From: Gnetum montanum
Taxonomy: Eukaryota > Streptophyta > Gnetopsida > Gnetales > Gnetaceae
DNA length: 64,000 nucleotides
Reading direction: 5' to 3'
NCBI GenBank assembly: GCA_015680685.1
Contig: MNCI01008651.1
Span: 444,507-508,506 of the forward strand
A model generated the notes under the pieces. That model had not been told where the DNA came from, made no database searches, and saw only the letters and a program-made list of their open reading frames with translations. Below are positions 46,441 through 58,156 of the stretch, one piece after another; position 1 is the first letter of the stretch; each line of letters begins with the position of its first letter. The position numbers and the translations under genes were made by a program.

Positions 46441-47819
46441 AATATATTTTTTCTTGTTTTGAATAGCAAGTTGCACTTTAGCATTCAACATTAATAAATT
46501 TAAAGGTCTTTCTCATAACAGTACCAATGTTTAAGGTTTTCATTCAAAAGTTTTACTATTGGACTTGCTTCTTTTCATAATATCCAAACAATATTGCATG
46601 TCATTAATGGAGGATGCCTTAGCAAGCTTTTGCTTATTTTTTACAAAAACCAAGCCTTGTGACTATTGCACATTACATCTTTGGAATGCCCTATTATCTA
46701 CAAAATCTAAAAAAGAATTCATACATGAGATTTGACATGGTTTTATAACTAGCTGTCAACCTAACACTACTTTGGAGTTAGAAGAAAAAATAAATTTACA
46801 ATCCTTTCAAAATATATCTAGAAAAGCTTAATGTAAACTATTATTAGCTTTAAATAAATTAGTAAGATTAGAAATAAAATTTTCAAAATTTTGTCTTCAA
46901 ATATTCAAAACCTCTTTTCATCTAATCTATGTATTTTAAAGCTTAGTTAATATTAATGTTCAATAACAATGATCAAAGTACTTAAGTTAAATTTGTAAGT
47001 ATTAGGGTGTTAGACCCTAAAATTACATTAATTATAAGTAAAGAAAATAGAGAGTATTAACAAGATTACACTAGGTAGACATTATATATATATATATATA
47101 TATGAAAAGAAAAAAAAATCAATTTTAGGACTATCTACTCAGGTGTACAACCATATAATTGATACTTTGGAAAAATAAGTGAAGAAAATTCATTGTTAGT
47201 AGGGAGAAAGGTCCTAGTCCTAATAAAATTTACATCATTCTTTAACATTCATCCTTGAACTTAAAATAACAAAAGGATTTGAGATAGAGAGCTATCTCTT
47301 AATACCAATATTTGTATAAAGCAAGAAAGTAGTATCACTTGTAAAAACTTTTCACCTTATCACTTATTATTGGTCTTACATTGAAAATCTTCACCATCAA
47401 ATGTTTTTTTTTTGTCAACACTAATTTTAATGTTTTATTTAATAGTATTCTTTTTAGACAAGAAAATTTTTCTTAAGAGTTGTCGATCTCGACTACGTAA
47501 TACTTTCTCTTGTATTAGTAAAAATACATGTAAGGGCTTTTGCCTTCTTTGAATTATTTATTACCATTTGACCATTCTTATTATTAACATTAACTTAATT
47601 TTTCATATCTTCAACTTCATATTTTTTAAATCTTTAATTTCAACATGTTTTTTCTTTTTTTCTTTTTTCTTTTTTGTAGAGAAATTGTCATAGGGGAATT
47701 ATAAAAAATCATATCTACTGGAAAAAAATCAAAGAAAAAAAATCAAATTCACTTGAGAAATATATCATTTTTACCATGTCTAAGGATACTTCTTAGAATT
47801 GAACTTGTGACTTACTAAG
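46441..47819. other. AT-rich DNA, no gene seen
   Basis: May include the degraded 5' part of the RTE, but no endonuclease motif was read. A (TA)n run lies at about 47082-47103. Ends in CTAAG, the left target duplication of the next solo LTR. Confidence 0.5.
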
Positions 47820-48597
47820 TGATGAGCCGCGATATCGCATCTGCCCTGCGATATCGCGTCCTGTCTCAATTTCTATAAATAAGAGGAGGTTTTGGGAGTT
47901 AGATTTTAGATCCTTAGCTAACCTCTTGTAGTTTTACTATTCTAAAGTTACAATAATTCCTGTGTGCCAGCAGTAGGAGTCCTAAAGTAAATGGATCTTT
48001 ATTCGAGAAAATTGTACCTGAGCACATATTTGTGTATGGTAATAAAGACGAACTTTATGATAAACCTTGCAACATAGAGATTAAGTTAAATAGTAATTAA
48101 TTATTGTTGAATATTTAAATGCTTTCCTAGTTAATTAATCTCTCTCTCAACCCTTAACCCTCCTAGTTAAGTACACTCAGTACAACCGCTTCAAGCATGT
48201 GTGTAGCGCTTAGTAACCCAGTAACGATTAGCGTTTGGTAATCCCAGCAGCGTTACACTAGTTCAGGATGTGTGCAGCAAGTGGGAACAGATACTGGTGT
48301 TAGGAACAGTTAGAACTTAGTTAGTGAATAGTTAGTGAAAGTTAGTCATTTAGTTCTCTTCACCTTCCCTCATTAGCATAAGACATTAAAAATATAAAAA
48401 GTATAAAAATCATATACCTCAAACTTACTTAACCATACAATTGTGACAATACAAGTAAGTTTGGGAAGACAATGATTGATTAACCCTTAAGTGTTCCATT
48501 AAGGCACGTAAGTACTTAGTCCTTGGAGTTCAACTAGATCGTGCGTGAAATGCTCGTATTCGTATGGTTGAGTGTAGGGGTACCTCACCACTCATCA
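47820..48597 (+). mobile_element. Solo LTR, GATATC type (778 bp)
   Basis: CTAAG on both sides (47815-47819, 48598-48602). TGATGA...TCATCA. Two GCGATATCGC palindromes precede TATAAATA (47874-47881); AATAAA lies near 48041. No internal region is present. Confidence 0.94.
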
Positions 48598-48602
48598 CTA
48601 AG

Positions 48603-49053
48603 AGTTGGATGCACTGATCAAGAGTTGCATGTTGTAATCAAGTAATCAATGCTTCATTGATATATGAATGTTAAATGGTAAGGTGCAATTAAAAAATTTC
48701 TTCAAACACTTCCAAGAAATTGGATTTTCAATAATTTTCCTCTAAAAATATTTTATCCTCAATGTTATTCTTTTATTTTCAAATTTGTTAAGTGAACACG
48801 AAATAAATGAAAATTTCCTTATACAATAAAACATATTGATGTACAAGAATTCGTAATGCCTCATTGTAGTAGCAAAGATGCAAACATGATTTATTATTTT
48901 ATGAATATGGATGATATACTTGGGTCATACATTTTTATATATTTAATATTGGTTTATTTGCATTTAAATTTTAGGTTATTTCACAATTCATTAACTATAT
49001 GCAAGGATTTACCATTTAGGTCATTCATGAAAGAAAAGTTTCTCTTATACAAT
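48603..49053. other. AT-rich DNA between solo LTRs
   Basis: No gene or repeat recognised. Confidence 0.5.
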
Positions 49054-49982
49054 TAATGAGTCGTAGATGGCTGCATTGACAAGGCCTTGTTAGCTAGGCC
49101 CCACCAACTGGGCCCCATCAATGCATCGTTTCATGCATTGACTAGGCCCCATAAATGCATCGTTTTATGTGTCAAATAGGCCCCATCCACGCAGGGTCTA
49201 TTCTTACCTATAAATACACCCTTACTAGCCACATTTATAGCATGAGTCAGTCATAGTGTAACGAAGCTCTTGCAATTTTTCCATTTAAAAATTAGAGTAT
49301 TTTCTTGAGTGCTTGTAGTAGGAGTCATTGAGTATATAGATATTTATTCGAGCATTGTTGTATTTAAGCATGACAATGTGCACAAAAATAAAGACGAGCT
49401 TCTTGATAAACCTTGTAGCATTCTAGATAGTTTAGATATTTGTTCATGCATTCAATGCTTTCAATTGTTTATTTAATTTTTTCTAGTAATTGAGCTAATT
49501 AAGCAAGATAAGCTAGATGGATTAAATACATAAGTACGACTTCTTTGAGCGTAACACATATTTGCTTGGTAATCCTAGCAATGTTATTACTTGGTGTGCC
49601 TAGTAGTGTAGCGCTTAGTAACCCAGTAGTGGATACATGGGTTTAGGATGTGTATGGAAAGTGGGATTAGATGCTTATGTTAGGACTAGTTAGAGACCAT
49701 TTTTTTAGTTAAATTAGATTAGTCATTAAATCACTTCATCTCTCTTTAAGCATCAAACCATAACACATAAAATGATCAAAATCATGTGCCTTGATTACAC
49801 TTAATCATACCTTAGTATCTTAAAAGTGTAATTGGGAAGACAATGAACAATCTTTAGGGCAAGATTCACTTCCTAGAAGACTAGTGTATAGGAAACTAGA
49901 GAGTCCATGGAATTCGACCAGATTGCGTATGAACGTTTTGTAATTCATATGGTTGGGCATAAGGGTACCTCACCACTCATCA
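49054..49982 (+). mobile_element. Solo LTR of the E1 family (929 bp)
   Basis: Starts TAATGAGTCG (TG to TA change) and ends CACTCATCA. Flanks are ACAAT (49049-49053) and ACAAC (49983-49987), a target duplication with one change. GGCCCCATC and GCATTGAC units as in E1's U3; TATAAATA at 49209-49216. Confidence 0.88.
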
Positions 49983-49987
49983 ACAAC

Positions 49988-50424
49988 TAATTTCTCAATA
50001 ATGTCAAAAGCCCCAAGTATAAAATTGTCTCCACTATGCCTTAATTTTCATGCATATCCATTATGCCAACTCATGCATATTTGATGACCACCATTAGTCA
50101 TGCTTATGGTGGTTACACTTGTTTAAATCAAATAAAAAATGATTTTAATCTCATTTGGGTAGATATAATAGTGGTATGTAGTTCTATTATCAAGTGAAAG
50201 ATTAAAGGTTTAAGTCTCTTTTATCTTTTTTTTTAACTATTGGTATGGATATTTATGTAGAATATTTCACAAAGCCAAGTCTTCATGATGAACTATGATG
50301 TATGCATGATGCATGCTATCATGCATGATCATGCATAGGAATTAAGTCATGGTGGAGATACTTCCTACTAAGTATAAACTAGCTTAGATGTATGTATGTA
50401 TGTATGTATGTATATGTATATAGT
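49988..50424. other. Unassigned DNA with a (TATG)n run
   Basis: No gene. A TATG repeat lies at about 50391-50412. A possible pol III-like box pair (GGTAGATATAATAGTGG, GGTTTAAGTC) near 50157-50216 is too weak to call a SINE. Confidence 0.4.
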
Positions 50425-50968
50425 ATTTGGCTAAGAGAATCTTTTCCCTCTTTGAAAAATCATGCCTTAGCATCAAATATTCCCAACTTATGGATGGGAA
50501 ACAAGATTTCAATAATCAAATATTTTATGATCTTTGGATGAATAACAAGATTTTCAAAATTGAATCATTCACAATCTCTAGATGAGGAGCAATATTTCAT
50601 ACTTAAATCTTTTAAGGTCTCTTCTCACTAAGGAAGATTCATGCATTTTTCAATGGTATGTTCTTGCTCTTGATTGATGTTTGGAAACTTCTAAAGTGTT
50701 AAGAAAAGAAAAAAATTAGATGAAAGTGAGAATATACCATGGAAGAATGCATGAATCTTCCTAGTCAAGAAGAGATCTTTAAAAATTTAATTGTGAAATC
50801 TTGTTTCTTGTTTAGAGATCTTGAATAATTCATTTTTAAAAATCTTGTTCTTCAACCAAAGATCATAAAATATTTGATTGTTGAAATCTTGTTCCTCATC
50901 CATGAGTCGAGAATATTTAATGCTAAGACTTGATTGTTCAAAGAGGGAAAAGATCCTCTTGGCCAAAT
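50425..50968. mobile_element. Foldback / MITE-like element: 234-nt inverted arms, 74-nt loop
   Basis: The left arm 50426-50659 (TTTGGCTAAGAG...CAATGGTAT) and right arm 50734-50967 (ATACCATGG...CTCTTGGCCAAA) are reverse complements. I aligned them by hand without gaps, at about 84 percent identity. AT-rich simple sequence flanks both ends, and TA may be the target duplication. It has no coding capacity. A foldback transposon or an inverted duplication giving a hairpin RNA both fit. Confidence 0.85.
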
Positions 50969-51419
50969 TATATATATATATAAGTAACTATGGCATGATT
51001 TGTATGTATGTTAGATTTCTATAATTCACATGTTCTATAAGGAATTTTGATGCAAAGATGTGTTTCATTTCTTTTTCTTATATGAATGTTATACCTATCC
51101 CACAAGGAACCACAATGAGTTTTAATCATTATTTTATTCTTTAATTTATGAAAAACATAACAATTATGAAAATATCATTTCCTTACTATGGCAACATGGG
51201 TTTCCTAATTTGTATTATATGTAACCATAGCATTTTCATTTATTGAATGCAATGATATACATAAGTAAACTTTGGAATTCATGTTTCTATCATCTTCATT
51301 GTTTATGACTAGATTGCTACATGTACCATTGATAGATCTCTTGTGATCTTAGCCAAAGCTACCCCTATCATGAGCACCATTATTAAGGAATGCATCTATG
51401 AATTACTTATTTTAGTTGT
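50969..51419. other. AT-rich DNA, no gene seen
   Basis: No recognisable feature. Ends in GTTGT, the left flank of E5. Confidence 0.5.
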
Positions 51420-52338
51420 TGATGAGTGATGGTCTATCAAGCCTAGCTATTGGAGCCTAATTATCGAAGCCCTGTTATTGGAGCCCTGATACAAGATATG
51501 GTCTGTCAGGCCTAGTTATCATAGCCCAGTTATTAGGGCTGTGATATCGCATCAACCACGATATCGCATCTGCTCTGCGATATCACGTATGCAATATCGC
51601 AGCCTACCTCAATTTCTATAAATAAGAGGTGGCTTTCCTTGTTCTGGGAGTTAGTTCTTAGTTCCTTACCCAAACTCTTGCAATTTTTCCTTCTTAGAGT
51701 TAGAATTATTTCTCAGTGCATGCCCGCAGTGTGGTGATTGTAATTGTATGACATCCTTATTCAAGTGTGACGTACATGACCAGAAATAAAGATCGAGATT
51801 ACTTCATCATTGCAGCATTTACTTATTTTAATTAATTATTTATTTATTTGTCATTTACTTATTTCTTAGTTAATATCTCTCACCCTAAACTCTTGTTAAA
51901 CGTGGAATGAGTACGACTTGATCATGAGCATTTAAGTATGACTACTTGGTAACCCAGTAGCATACCTAGGATCTATGCTTGGCAATCCTAGTGGTTGTTG
52001 TGCACAAAGTCCAAGATGTGTATGGATGGTTGAGGAACGGAAACTCATCGCACTTAGGCTAGCTTAGATTCTCTCTCACCCTTTCTCTCTTAGCTTAGTT
52101 AATCTTATTTACCATCATACCTAGGAGTAGCATTAGCATAGGAACACATCATACACCTCACACTGGACTAAATCATACGTGACAAAGCTAATACTAGTCT
52201 AGGTGGGAAGACAACAAACTAAGACCTAAGGATAACTATCTAGATACCACAACTAGCCCATCTGCAAAGTTTGACTGGATCATGTGTGAAACGCTCATAT
52301 TCATATGGTTAAGTGTAGGGATACCTCGCCACTCATCA
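51420..52338 (+). repeat. E5 5' LTR (919 bp)
   Basis: The U3 begins with a duplicated ATGGTCT...GCCTAG...TTATTGGAGCC unit. GATATC occurs at 51543, 51560 and 51579, with AATATC at 51593, before TATAAATA (51617-51624). An AATAAAGATCGAG poly(A) signal lies about 170 bp downstream. Confidence 0.93.
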
Positions 52339-52358
52339 TTGGCACCATTTCCGAGGAT
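52339..52358 (+). other. E5 primer-binding site, tRNA-Asp type
   Basis: TTGGCACCATTTCCGAGGAT, a mutated form of the tRNA-Asp complement, follows the LTR directly. Confidence 0.83.
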
Positions 52359-52444
52359 GGTGCTAGTCATCTAGATTAGTTATATCATACAGGGTCACTG
52401 TATAGGATTTAACAATACATATTTTAAGAAGAAATAATTTCAAA

Positions 52445-54303
52445 AAGTCCTACAAGACTATGATAATGCCACATCTAGTGAGGAAATTCATTGGAGAACC
52501 AACGAATTATTTGACAATGAAGATTGGAGTACGCAATCCGAAGTGGAGGTTTCTTATAAACATAAACGAAGACAACATCGTCCCAACACACGAAAGCATA
52601 ACTTACCTGATGAGAATGAACCCCTACTGGCCACTACAAGCCTAATGCAAATACAAGAGGTTGTTCGAATCTCCCATAGGCATCTTAAAGAGAGCCATCT
52701 ACCCAGGCTCGATTTAAACAACTTCCCTAATTTCTTAGGAGGCTATGACTTAGATCCGCATCAACATTTACAAGCCTTCGATGATGTCTGTGCATGGAAC
52801 AACATTGATAATGGTTGGCAAAAACTCAAGCTCTTTCCTATGACACTAGTTGGCCAAGCAAAAGTATGGTATAGATCATTAAAACCAAATTTAATTCGAC
52901 GTTGGCCAACAATGGTAGAACTCTTTAACGAAAGATATCAAACCTATGCAAGAGTGTTGGCCTTGAGGAAACAAATCCAAGAGTGGAAACAAGCACACTA
53001 TGAACCCTTGGACATGGCCTTAGAAAGATACTATGCACTATTAAACAACTATCTAGGCCATGAGTTCTCCAAGGAAAGGCTAATGTACCATATCATTGAT
53101 GGGCTTTGTGATGAAACAATAGAGACCCTATGGATGTATGCCCGAGGTCAACTACACGAACTACGAATCCATTAAGTCCAAGAGCTTATTACGCGGGTAG
53201 TAAAAGAAGAAGGAGAAATGGCTAGATGGGAGAGTGTTGAAAAACATCAACAAGACCAAAATCTCAACTTAACAAAGGTCCATAATCACAAAAAGGAGAA
53301 ATCAACCTATCTCAAGGAGGAAGAGCCATCTTTGCTAGTACAAAAATCATTAGATGAAATCGAGGCAAAGATCAATAAGAGGTTGGAATGGATGCATAAA
53401 AAGTTTTGAGAATATATTAATATTATTGGAGATAGAGTTTTGACAACCCAAGAAGCATGACAAAATACCCTTAGATAATCGGAAAGAATGGTAGAAGAGA
53501 ATAAGAACTTAACTGCCAATCATACGTATCAATGTAACATTTTCCTGTATGATCACCCCAAGGGTCAATGTCCAATCTTGTCACATTTACAGGAGCATTG
53601 GGGAAGAGTGTTACATCTAGAGTTCGTACAAAGATACTATGTTCGATCACAGTGGCAACAATCTCAGTCATGGGGGAGGCCACCCTCAAACTGGGTAGAC
53701 CCTTCATATCATCCGAACCTAAGTGCTTATCAAGTCCAACATCCTATTTCTCCAACTGGATCAACATCCTCTATCTCACCACATTATTATCTTTCTCCTC
53801 AATACTATCAACCCATATCCTCTCGAACACAACCACCACCTTGGATACCTTACACTTCTCCTCAATTTCAACATTCTCATCCTTTCCCTCCTTCTACATT
53901 GCCACCAGTTGTTCCTAAGGTGTCTACACCACAACAACAACCAACGAACGTTACTTGTGCTGCTACTGCCAACAGTAGTGAGAGATCTCAGCAACATCGA
54001 AGGCATCCCTTCTTTAGAAATGACCCTAGGAAGGGACAACACAATTCCAAGGCCACTGCATCCTCCAACTCAGCACAGGTCCAACACTGTGGTGCATCCT
54101 TCTCTTTGAACACAGCACTTCATGTAACTCCATCAGGGCCACCAACTAACACTCCAACAACCATACAGCCCAATGAATACAGCCATGGAGGGCGACATCC
54201 GAATCCTTGCATACCATCTTATGGTCTCAATTATCATAGTGGATCAACTTGTTATCCGAAAACTACATCTTATAAAGTGCCCCACTATACTTACTATAAT
54301 TAG
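52445..54303 (+). pseudogene. E5 gag
   Basis: A single reading frame runs through, with stops only at 53173, 53407, 53458 and 53476. The start codon has been lost (E2 has ATG there). The N-terminal part reads IHWRTNELFDNEDW. The core has LDLNNFPNFLGGYDLDPH, AKVWYRSLKPN, LFNERYQTYARV, PLDMALERYYALLNNY and YHIIDGL, fitting the plant retrotransposon gag family. CNIFLYDHPKGQCP (53530-53572) is a reduced zinc-knuckle-like motif. The last 230 residues are rich in Pro, Ser, Gln, Tyr and His. Frame preservation points to recent purifying selection before insertion. Confidence 0.88.
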
Positions 54304-55799
54304 GTGTGTGAACCCCGATGGGGTAAGTATGACCAGGTCCCAATATTTTCAACATGCAAGGATCCTCATCTTTCATTTATTAATCTTTGCCATCCTCAAC
54401 CATTTAGTTATGGGGGATATCCCCCATTTTAATAACAAGTAAGATTAATAAATATTTTTCATTTTCTTCAATTTTACAACTTTTTATTTTCCAGTTTTTC
54501 ATTTTTCAATTTCTTGTTTTATCTTTTTCTCTTTTTGTCTTTTTATGTTTTTATAAGTAATCTCGTCTATGAATAAAACACTCATGTGGATTGTTGGTTT
54601 AGGTGTGTTCTATGTTATCAAGTCTTGAGTGATCAATTATGTGGACAGTGAACCCATTACACCCACTCATCCATTCTACAAATAAGAGGTTCTATTCATG
54701 GGTATAGTGATATTCTTGACATTCTTAAAACTCAAAATTAATTTTGTGTTCATTGTACCCAAAATGAAGAAGGATGGACCAAGAGGGAATGATTTGGGTG
54801 TGACATCAAGGGGACTTGTGGATTCTCTTTGGTGACATTTTTGGGAGTTATCATGCAATGTGGTTGTACTAAGATCCTTGTAGATCTAATGAAAAATGGG
54901 AGTAAGAGTAATTAAAAGGCACTCAAAAATCCAATGTTGTTCCAAGGGGTCCCACTGGAAAGACATCCACCCATGCCTGAAGGTTGGCAGTTTCTCTGGA
55001 TTCAGCATTAAAAAAAGAGAAAAAAAAAACAAAGGAAGTGCCACAAAGAAAAAATCACTCATCCCTTGAACAAAATGTCAAGTGATCGTACGCCTTGTTG
55101 TTCTGGTACTCTCATAGTTGCTCATCATGGGATAAAACAATGTGGTTTCACTTATCAGAGGAATGGACTTGGTCCTGATCTTGGAACAACGGGTTAATGA
55201 CACATTAATCATGCTTTACATGTAGGATTCATTGTACCCTAGGTCAGTTACCTCATGTCCCAATCTCTACAATCCCTACTATAGTCTGTCTCATCTCACT
55301 ATTCATGTAATTGTTGCTTGTGTCTCGTATAGCATAGAATTGTTACCTCATTCTGGTGGTATCTACATGTGTGTGTTTTGTGAAATGGATATGGATTACA
55401 TTTAACCCTTCTAGTGCCTATGGACATTTTAAGGTGTGGTTACGTAAGGGCATTATAGGTTGGAACCTGCTTTGGGGAGGACCCACTTGCATGACTTTTG
55501 CAATTTGTACTTGTTGCATACCACCACATCATCTTATACCCTCTAAGTACTTTATTACCAAATCTATTCTTTCCTTTGTCATCATTTTATCAAATGTTCC
55601 TCAAAACTAGGTCCTTTTATGTATCACCTAACAAACCAGGTCTAACATCAAACTTTTAGGGCAACTTCCTTGAAAACAATTTCTAACTCTAAAATCACAT
55701 TAAGCAAAGAATTCAAAATTTATTAAAGGCAATGAGTAAGATATGAAATCATTGAATTTTTTTTTCAATAACCTTACTAACAATTGATCTTTGTGTGAT
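54304..55799 (+). other. E5 non-coding 3' region
   Basis: No coding sequence. Shares long stretches with the same region of E2 (for example the CTTGAGTGATCAATTAT and GGGTGTGACATCAAGGGGAC parts) and holds the conserved block at 55466-55488. Confidence 0.75.
55466..55488 (+). promoter_or_regulatory. Conserved 3'-region block, E5 copy
   Basis: CTGCTTTGGGGAGGACCCAC, preceded by GTGGTTACGTAAGGGCATTA and followed by TTGCATGACTTTTG. The same order occurs in E1 and E2. Confidence 0.6.
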
Positions 55800-56250
55800 T
55801 ATAGATGACCCCTAAATGAAGACAACAAGGAGGACCTTCTCAAGGTGCAACGGAATGACCAGGGGGAGGTAGAGGCCAAGGACTTCATGCAGAATATGTA
55901 GAGTAGGAGGCACAATCACTCAACATCCATCATGGAACTCCTATTACTACATAATCTATCTAAGAAAAAAAGTGGAGAGGTCAGGACCCAAGCCTATGAA
56001 GAGGAACGACAGCTGTTTGTGGCATGACATGTCAAGGCCAATCAAGTGTTCCCATACCTACCGTGTCCATGGAAAGTTCTGAATCCATAAAAAATTGGAA
56101 CATTAGCATGGACAGCTCATAATCTATGGATAGAAGAGGAGAAACTTCAGGCACTTCTTCAACAGTATCAATCTCAAAAGCCTGGAGTGAAAAACAAAGG
56201 AAAGACATCTATAGAGGAGCCACCACTACCGGGAACCCCATGAGTTCCAC
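55800..56250 (+). pseudogene. E5 relic of the extra downstream frame
   Basis: Starts ATGACCCCTAAATGAAGAC at the position matching E2's ATG, with similar GGxGGxxQG residues, and ends in EEKLQALLQQYQSQ and EEPPLPGTP. The middle, including E2's clean 139-residue stretch, is missing, so it is an internal deletion with further stops. Confidence 0.55.
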
Positions 56251-56409
56251 AAGTTTTATCTTTTGTGTCTGTGTTCAAATTTTGTTTTGTTTAATTCTCC
56301 ACTGTGGCATAAATAAATTCCTAGTCAGTCAATAATCCCATACCTATCCACTTTGTAATCAATTGAACTTGTTCCTCACTTTCTTTAACTCGAGGATGAG
56401 TTGTTATTT

Positions 56410-56422
56410 AGTCATGGGGGTA
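56410..56422 (+). other. E5 polypurine tract
   Basis: AGTCATGGGGGTA before the 3' LTR, preceded by AACTCGAGGATGAG. Confidence 0.85.
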
Positions 56423-57339
56423 TGATGAGTCATGGTCTGTTAGGCCCAGTTATTGGAGCCTTGTTATCGGAGCCCTAATACAAGATATGGTCTATCATGT
56501 CTAGTTATCATAGCCTATTTATTAGGGTCATGATATCGCATCAGCCACGATATCGTGTCCACCCCGTGATATCACATATGCAATATCGCAGCCTGCCTTA
56601 ATTTCTATAAATAAGAGGTGGCTTTCCTTGTTCTGGGAGTTAGTTCTTAGTTCCTTACCCAAACTCTTGCAGTTTTTCCTTCTTAGAGTTAGAATTATTT
56701 CTCAGTGCATGCCCGCAGTGTGGTGATTGTAATTGTACAACATCCTTATTCAAGTGTGACGTACTTGGACACGCACATGACCGGAAATAAAGATCGAGAT
56801 TACTTCATCATTGTAGCATTCACTTAGTTTAATTATTTATTTATTTAATTATTATTTACTACTTTCTTAGTTAATATCTCTCATCCTAAACTCCTATTAA
56901 ATTTGGAATGAGTACGACTTGATCACAAGCATTTAAGTGTGACTACTTGGTAACCTAGTAGCGTACCTAGGATCTGCACTTGGCAATCCCAGTGGTAGTT
57001 GTGTATGAAGTCCAAGATGTTTACAAATGATTGAGGAACGAAGACTCATTGCACTTAGGCTAGCTTAGATTCTCTCTCACCCTTTCTCTCTTAGCTTAGT
57101 TAATATTATTTACCATCATACCTAGGAGTAGCATTAGCATAGGAACACATCATACACCTCACTCTGGACTAAACCATATGTGACAAAGCTAAGACTAGTC
57201 CAGGTGGGAAGACAGTGAACTGTGACCCAAGGATAGCTATCTAGATACCACAACTAGCCCATCTATGGAGTTTGACTAGATCATGCGTAAAACACTCGTA
57301 TTCGTATGGTTGAGTGTAGGGGTACCTCGCCACTCATCA
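56423..57339 (+). repeat. E5 3' LTR (917 bp)
   Basis: TGATGAGTCATGG...CACTCATCA, TATAAATA at 56606-56613, with the same GATATC cluster upstream as the 5' LTR. Confidence 0.93.
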
Positions 57340-57344
57340 CTTGT

Positions 57345-57984
57345 ACATTTACAGTTTTTCTTTTTTTTAGTTGTTAATTTTGTAGGAAATAAAGGACCAA
57401 TGTAATCATGGATAAATGTAACAAGGAAAATAGATTGTAGTAGAAGCATTAATCAATCCAAATTACTTTCAAAAACATTTTCAATAAAGCAAGATATCCT
57501 ATTATGGTGATATTTCATAAAGAAAAACTAGGATGATAATGTGATGCACATGGATGATTTTGTAAAGAACCTAGCGAAGCAACACATGTGACCTTGGAGA
57601 AGGCCTTTTCCAATCAAGGCTTCATCAAGGATTTAGTAGATTATGAAGCCATGTCACAACAATAATCAAAGTATATTACTCATGTGAAGTAAAAGCTTTA
57701 TGATATGATTTCAAAGAAAAAGTATGATGACATGCATGCTAAGAAACAGACAGGATCTTCTCCTAGAGACTCTCATTACTACAACATGAATGATTCTAAG
57801 GGAAGAAGGTCCACACATCTTTATTTATGAGAATTGAGCTACACTTGTGGTAACTCAAAATAGTTAATAATTTCACATTTATCTTACCTTCATTTGAATG
57901 AAGATGTTGATGGATTGGATGAGTCATTGTTTCCATAAACCTACTAGGGTCTAATTCATGAAGCAGTTTGCATCCCAACCAAAA
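57345..57984. other. Probable N-terminal remains of the E6 gag, unreadable
   Basis: Lies directly before a recognisable gag fragment and has A-rich plus-strand sequence with many stops. No motif could be assigned. Confidence 0.4.
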
Positions 57985-58156
57985 GTATTAAAGCAAGAAA
58001 AATCAAAAATATTAACATGAATAACATTTACACATTTACTGGGTAGTTCAATGATGATCTATAGCTTCATGTTCAAACCTTTATCATTGCTTGTAATCTT
58101 CAAGAATTGACAATGAATGGCAAAAACTCCATCTCTTTCCCAACACACTTACTAAT
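57985..58156 (+). pseudogene. E6: older gypsy gag relic, left part
   Basis: With one frameshift the plus strand reads KNINMNNIYTFTG and then NEWQKLHLFPNTL, aligning with RLDMNNI and NKWQKLKLFP in E4. Interrupted after CTAAT by a solo LTR. Confidence 0.7.

Larger units (their letters stand above)
51420..57339 (+). mobile_element. E5: gag-only Ty3/gypsy element, best preserved of its kind
   Basis: LTRs 51420-52338 (919 bp) and 56423-57339 (917 bp) are closely similar. Flanks GTTGT (51415-51419) and CTTGT (57340-57344) are a target duplication with one change. A primer site and polypurine tract are present. The internal 4.1 kb holds a gag frame of about 620 codons with only four stops, then non-coding DNA and a shortened relic of E2's extra frame. 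No pol was found. Such elements have been described in plants as terminal-repeat retrotransposons with GAG (TR-GAG). Confidence 0.94.
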
